From contig NZ_JAJNKA010000001.1 in the NCBI RefSeq assembly GCF_021533215.1, forward strand, positions 186,001-250,000: a DNA stretch of 64,000 bases, given 5' to 3'. Below the pieces are notes generated by a model. The model made no database searches and was not told where the DNA came from. It was given only the letters and a program-made list of their open reading frames with translations. Of this stretch, positions 63,301 through 64,000 are shown in pieces. Made by a program: the position numbers and the translations under genes. How positions within the stretch are numbered: the stretch's first letter is position 1; each line of letters begins with the position of its first letter. The DNA is from Portibacter lacus (GTDB lineage: Bacteria; Bacteroidota; Bacteroidia; Chitinophagales; Saprospiraceae).

Positions 63301-63730
63301 CAACAATTGACTGCCCTTTGTACTTCTGACATTGTTCAAAAAGAGCCAGTAAAAGCGGCTCACTTTCTGTAATTTCTAGATATGGACGAAGCTCTTGTTT
63401 GGTAATATCATCATAGTCGAATGGAAAAGTCTCCGCACTTTCTTCTACAAAAAAGTCAAATGGGTTTACCGAAACGAGTTCAGCGAGGACTTCTACATTG
63501 ATTTCAAGACTAGATATTTTCTCTGGAAAGACAACTCTTGCCTGATAATTACCGAATGGATCTTGCATCCAATTGATAAAATGACCTTCAGGCTTTATAT
63601 TTAAGGAGTATCCAGAAATCTTAGTTCTTGAATGTGCAGCAGGCCTTAATCTAATGATCTGAGGCCACACCTTTATAGGGCGATCGTATGTGTATTTAGT
63701 ATTATGTCTTATAGCTACTTGGATTCCCAT
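60398..63730 (-). CDS. Transglutaminase-like protein fused to DUF2126
   Basis: About 1110 residues, the family length. The N-terminus MGIQVAIRHNTKYTYDRPIK is the bacterial transglutaminase-associated beta domain. The transglutaminase core (about 165-290) has the catalytic Cys in GSCRDFAWLFVMLARHFG, His in FTDLHAWVEIF and Asp in GLDATSG. The remaining part (about 330-1110) is DUF2126, with GGEPTFVSDADMES, ARWQYSIYWKKDG-like segments, GTGGGNHITLGG and RSEFCIDKLYSPDSS, a circularly arranged glutamate-cysteine-ligase-like region. Such proteins occur with circularly permuted ATP-grasp and alpha-E proteins and are thought to work on peptide bonds. The frame is open upstream to 63781, but ATG 63730 matches the family start. 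The probable ATP-grasp partner lies divergently upstream. Confidence 0.93.
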   Translation of the reverse strand: MGIQVAIRHNTKYTYDRPIKVWPQIIRLRPAAHSRTKISGYSLNIKPEGHFINWMQDPFGNYQARVVFPEKISSLEINVEVLAELVSVNPFDFFVEESAETFPFDYDDITKQELRPYLEITESEPLLLALFEQCQKYKGQSIVDFLVSLNMHIYNLLDYTVRMEPGVQSAEETLRKKLGSCRDFAWLFVMLARHFGLAARFVSGYLVQLKADEKSVTGPSGPEEDFTDLHAWVEIFIPGAGWIGLDATSGLFAGEGHIPLACTPHYSSASPITGATEVTTVKFDFANSVERIYETPRVTKPYTDHQIEKIHHLGFEVDKILTEGDVRLTMGGEPTFVSDADMESEQWNTEADGKDKRVLALKLAHELKEKFAKKTLLHFGQGKWYPGEPVPRWQYSIYWKKDGKALWSNDKLIGDPNTEGKLKSSDAGKFMEALTASLGLAKSSAMPAYEDKYYYLWSKANLPVDLKDMKDQSLERKTLENLLKKGLDDADGSVLPLQWDLDKNKWISCEWEFEREKLFLIPGNSEIGYRLPLDRISIKSESVENIEVPADPLNTETVLLEKEDILKTITTRSKNPNPALTEKVFKTAMCAQVVSGNLHLFLPPLEEINAFLDLIYSIEYCAQKLEMPVIIEGYQPPFNKHIQKLAVTPDPGVIEVNVHPANSWPELLDIYNTLFSEAREIGLGTNKFMLDGKHTGTGGGNHITLGGVSPADSPMLRRPDLLRSMLAFWQNHPSLSYLFSSAFIGPTSQAPRVDEGRPDNIYELEIAFAELEKHENPPFWMVDRLLRNLLTDLTGNTHRSEFCIDKLYSPDSSTGRLGILELRGFDMPPHKEMNIVQLLLIRSLIAAFWKNPYKNKLIHWGTDLHSRWMMHHFIQEDIHEVVDYLNAAGIAFEKEWFEPFLEFRFPMIGQVNVQGVNLKLRSAIEPWIVLGEEMTSSGTSRYVDSSVERIEVVVENFNHERYKVLCNSVEVPLVNTPYNGKYVASVRYKAWAPYSALHPTIDVNSPLVFDIYDTWNARSIGGCTYHVMHPGGRSYDTFPVNSLEAESRRTTRFWDFNHSPKSEAKIENPSNLDAPTRSYVVVNKDIKEKIEVKQIPVSKEFPHTLDLRRG

Positions 63731-63903
63731 GATGTTTTTGCTTAAAACATGAAAGTTAACAAAGATTATCTTATCTTTCAACTGTGATCACTTCATAGTA
63801 ACTGTTGAGTCAGGATAATTTTTGATGCAATTCCTTATTGCATCGTAGACCAGCCGTGTATTCTTAGAAAATTTTAGCTGATAATAGATGATTAAAATAA
63901 AAT

Positions 63904-64000
63904 ATGAATAGTATTCTAGAGAATTATGAAGTAAAGGATAACACTTTTGATGAAGTGATAATGGAATTGAAGAAGAAAAATTCCTATTACCATGGTGTTA
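63904..64000 (+). CDS. N-terminal fragment of a probable circularly permuted type 2 ATP-grasp protein
   Basis: An open frame beginning MNSILENYEVKDNTFDEVI and running off the window. The opening (ILxxY ... T-x-DE-x-x, then YYHGV) resembles the N-terminus of the circularly permuted ATP-grasp proteins that are regularly next to the transglutaminase/DUF2126 gene. It is divergent from that gene with 173 bases between starts. Only 32 codons are visible, so the call rests on position and a short resemblance. Confidence 0.5.
   Translation, partial: MNSILENYEVKDNTFDEVIMELKKKNSYYHGV

Noticed and set aside
1-64000. tRNA, rRNA, prophage or integrated element
   Set aside because: No tRNA-like TpsiC segment, rRNA sequence, integrase, capsid or transposase gene was recognised on either strand.

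Overview
The window is 64 kb of AT-rich chromosomal DNA from a member of the Bacteroidota. The sequence shows this in several ways. Promoter-like boxes match the phylum consensus TAnnTTTG, with strong Shine-Dalgarno sequences mostly absent. There is a one-protein hybrid two-component system (propeller, kinase, receiver, AraC), proteins with type IX secretion (T9SS) C-terminal sorting domains, a TonB-dependent receptor, DUF6090 and DUF6428 proteins, and a B-type succinate dehydrogenase. No rRNA, tRNA, transposase, phage gene or CRISPR array was seen, so genus and family stay open. A marine Saprospiria-, Cytophagia- or Flavobacteriia-like lineage is plausible.

Layout. 0-2.3 kb: a BI-1/YccA membrane protein and a divergent-type soluble helical protein with a proline-rich N-terminal motif. 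2.7-11.5 kb: a hybrid sensor/regulator followed by a TonB receptor, a DUF6090 membrane protein and two small secreted proteins. 11.5-17.5 kb: a secreted alkaline-phosphatase-superfamily enzyme, a candidate small RNA, ahcY, and a large secreted beta-rich protein. 17.7-21.2 kb: sdhCAB on the minus strand. 21.3-25.8 kb: a conserved hypothetical gene with a very well formed promoter, an overlapping mini-ORF, rnr, a GC-rich palindromic repeat cluster and an aromatic amino-acid permease. 26.4-36.1 kb: a secreted TIM-barrel-like protein, a tripartite RND efflux operon with two palindromes in its promoter region, and a glycosyltransferase pair. 36.7-44 kb: a 2-kilo-residue secreted adhesin with calcium-binding repeats and a dockerin-like tail, followed by a T9SS-anchored protein with a cohesin-like domain.

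44-58 kb: an aspartic protease/double CBM48 pair with an MsbA-like ABC exporter, an FG-GAP T9SS protein, an aldose epimerase whose lipoprotein signal appears frameshifted, a flavin disulfide reductase, a DUF433/DUF5615 toxin-antitoxin pair, a PEBP protein, a GH140-like secreted enzyme, a thioredoxin-fold protein, a cupredoxin-like protein and an AraC regulator. 58.3-60.4 kb: an arsR-DUF6428-GNAT-VOC cluster whose genes are separated by copies of a hairpin-forming repeat. It looks like an arsenic-resistance operon without the reductase and efflux genes. 60.4-64 kb: a transglutaminase/DUF2126 protein and, divergent from it, the first codons of a probable circularly permuted ATP-grasp protein.

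Most of the window is ordinary Bacteroidota core and envelope biology. The points most worth a second look are the putative cohesin/dockerin-like surface pair (36.7-44 kb), the one-base disruption of the epimerase lipoprotein signal (50.03 kb), the palindromes upstream of the efflux operon (34.4 kb), the candidate small RNAs (12.8 and 26.2 kb), the arsenic-like cluster with its interspersed repeats, and the PPPLQ-motif protein at 1-2.3 kb.
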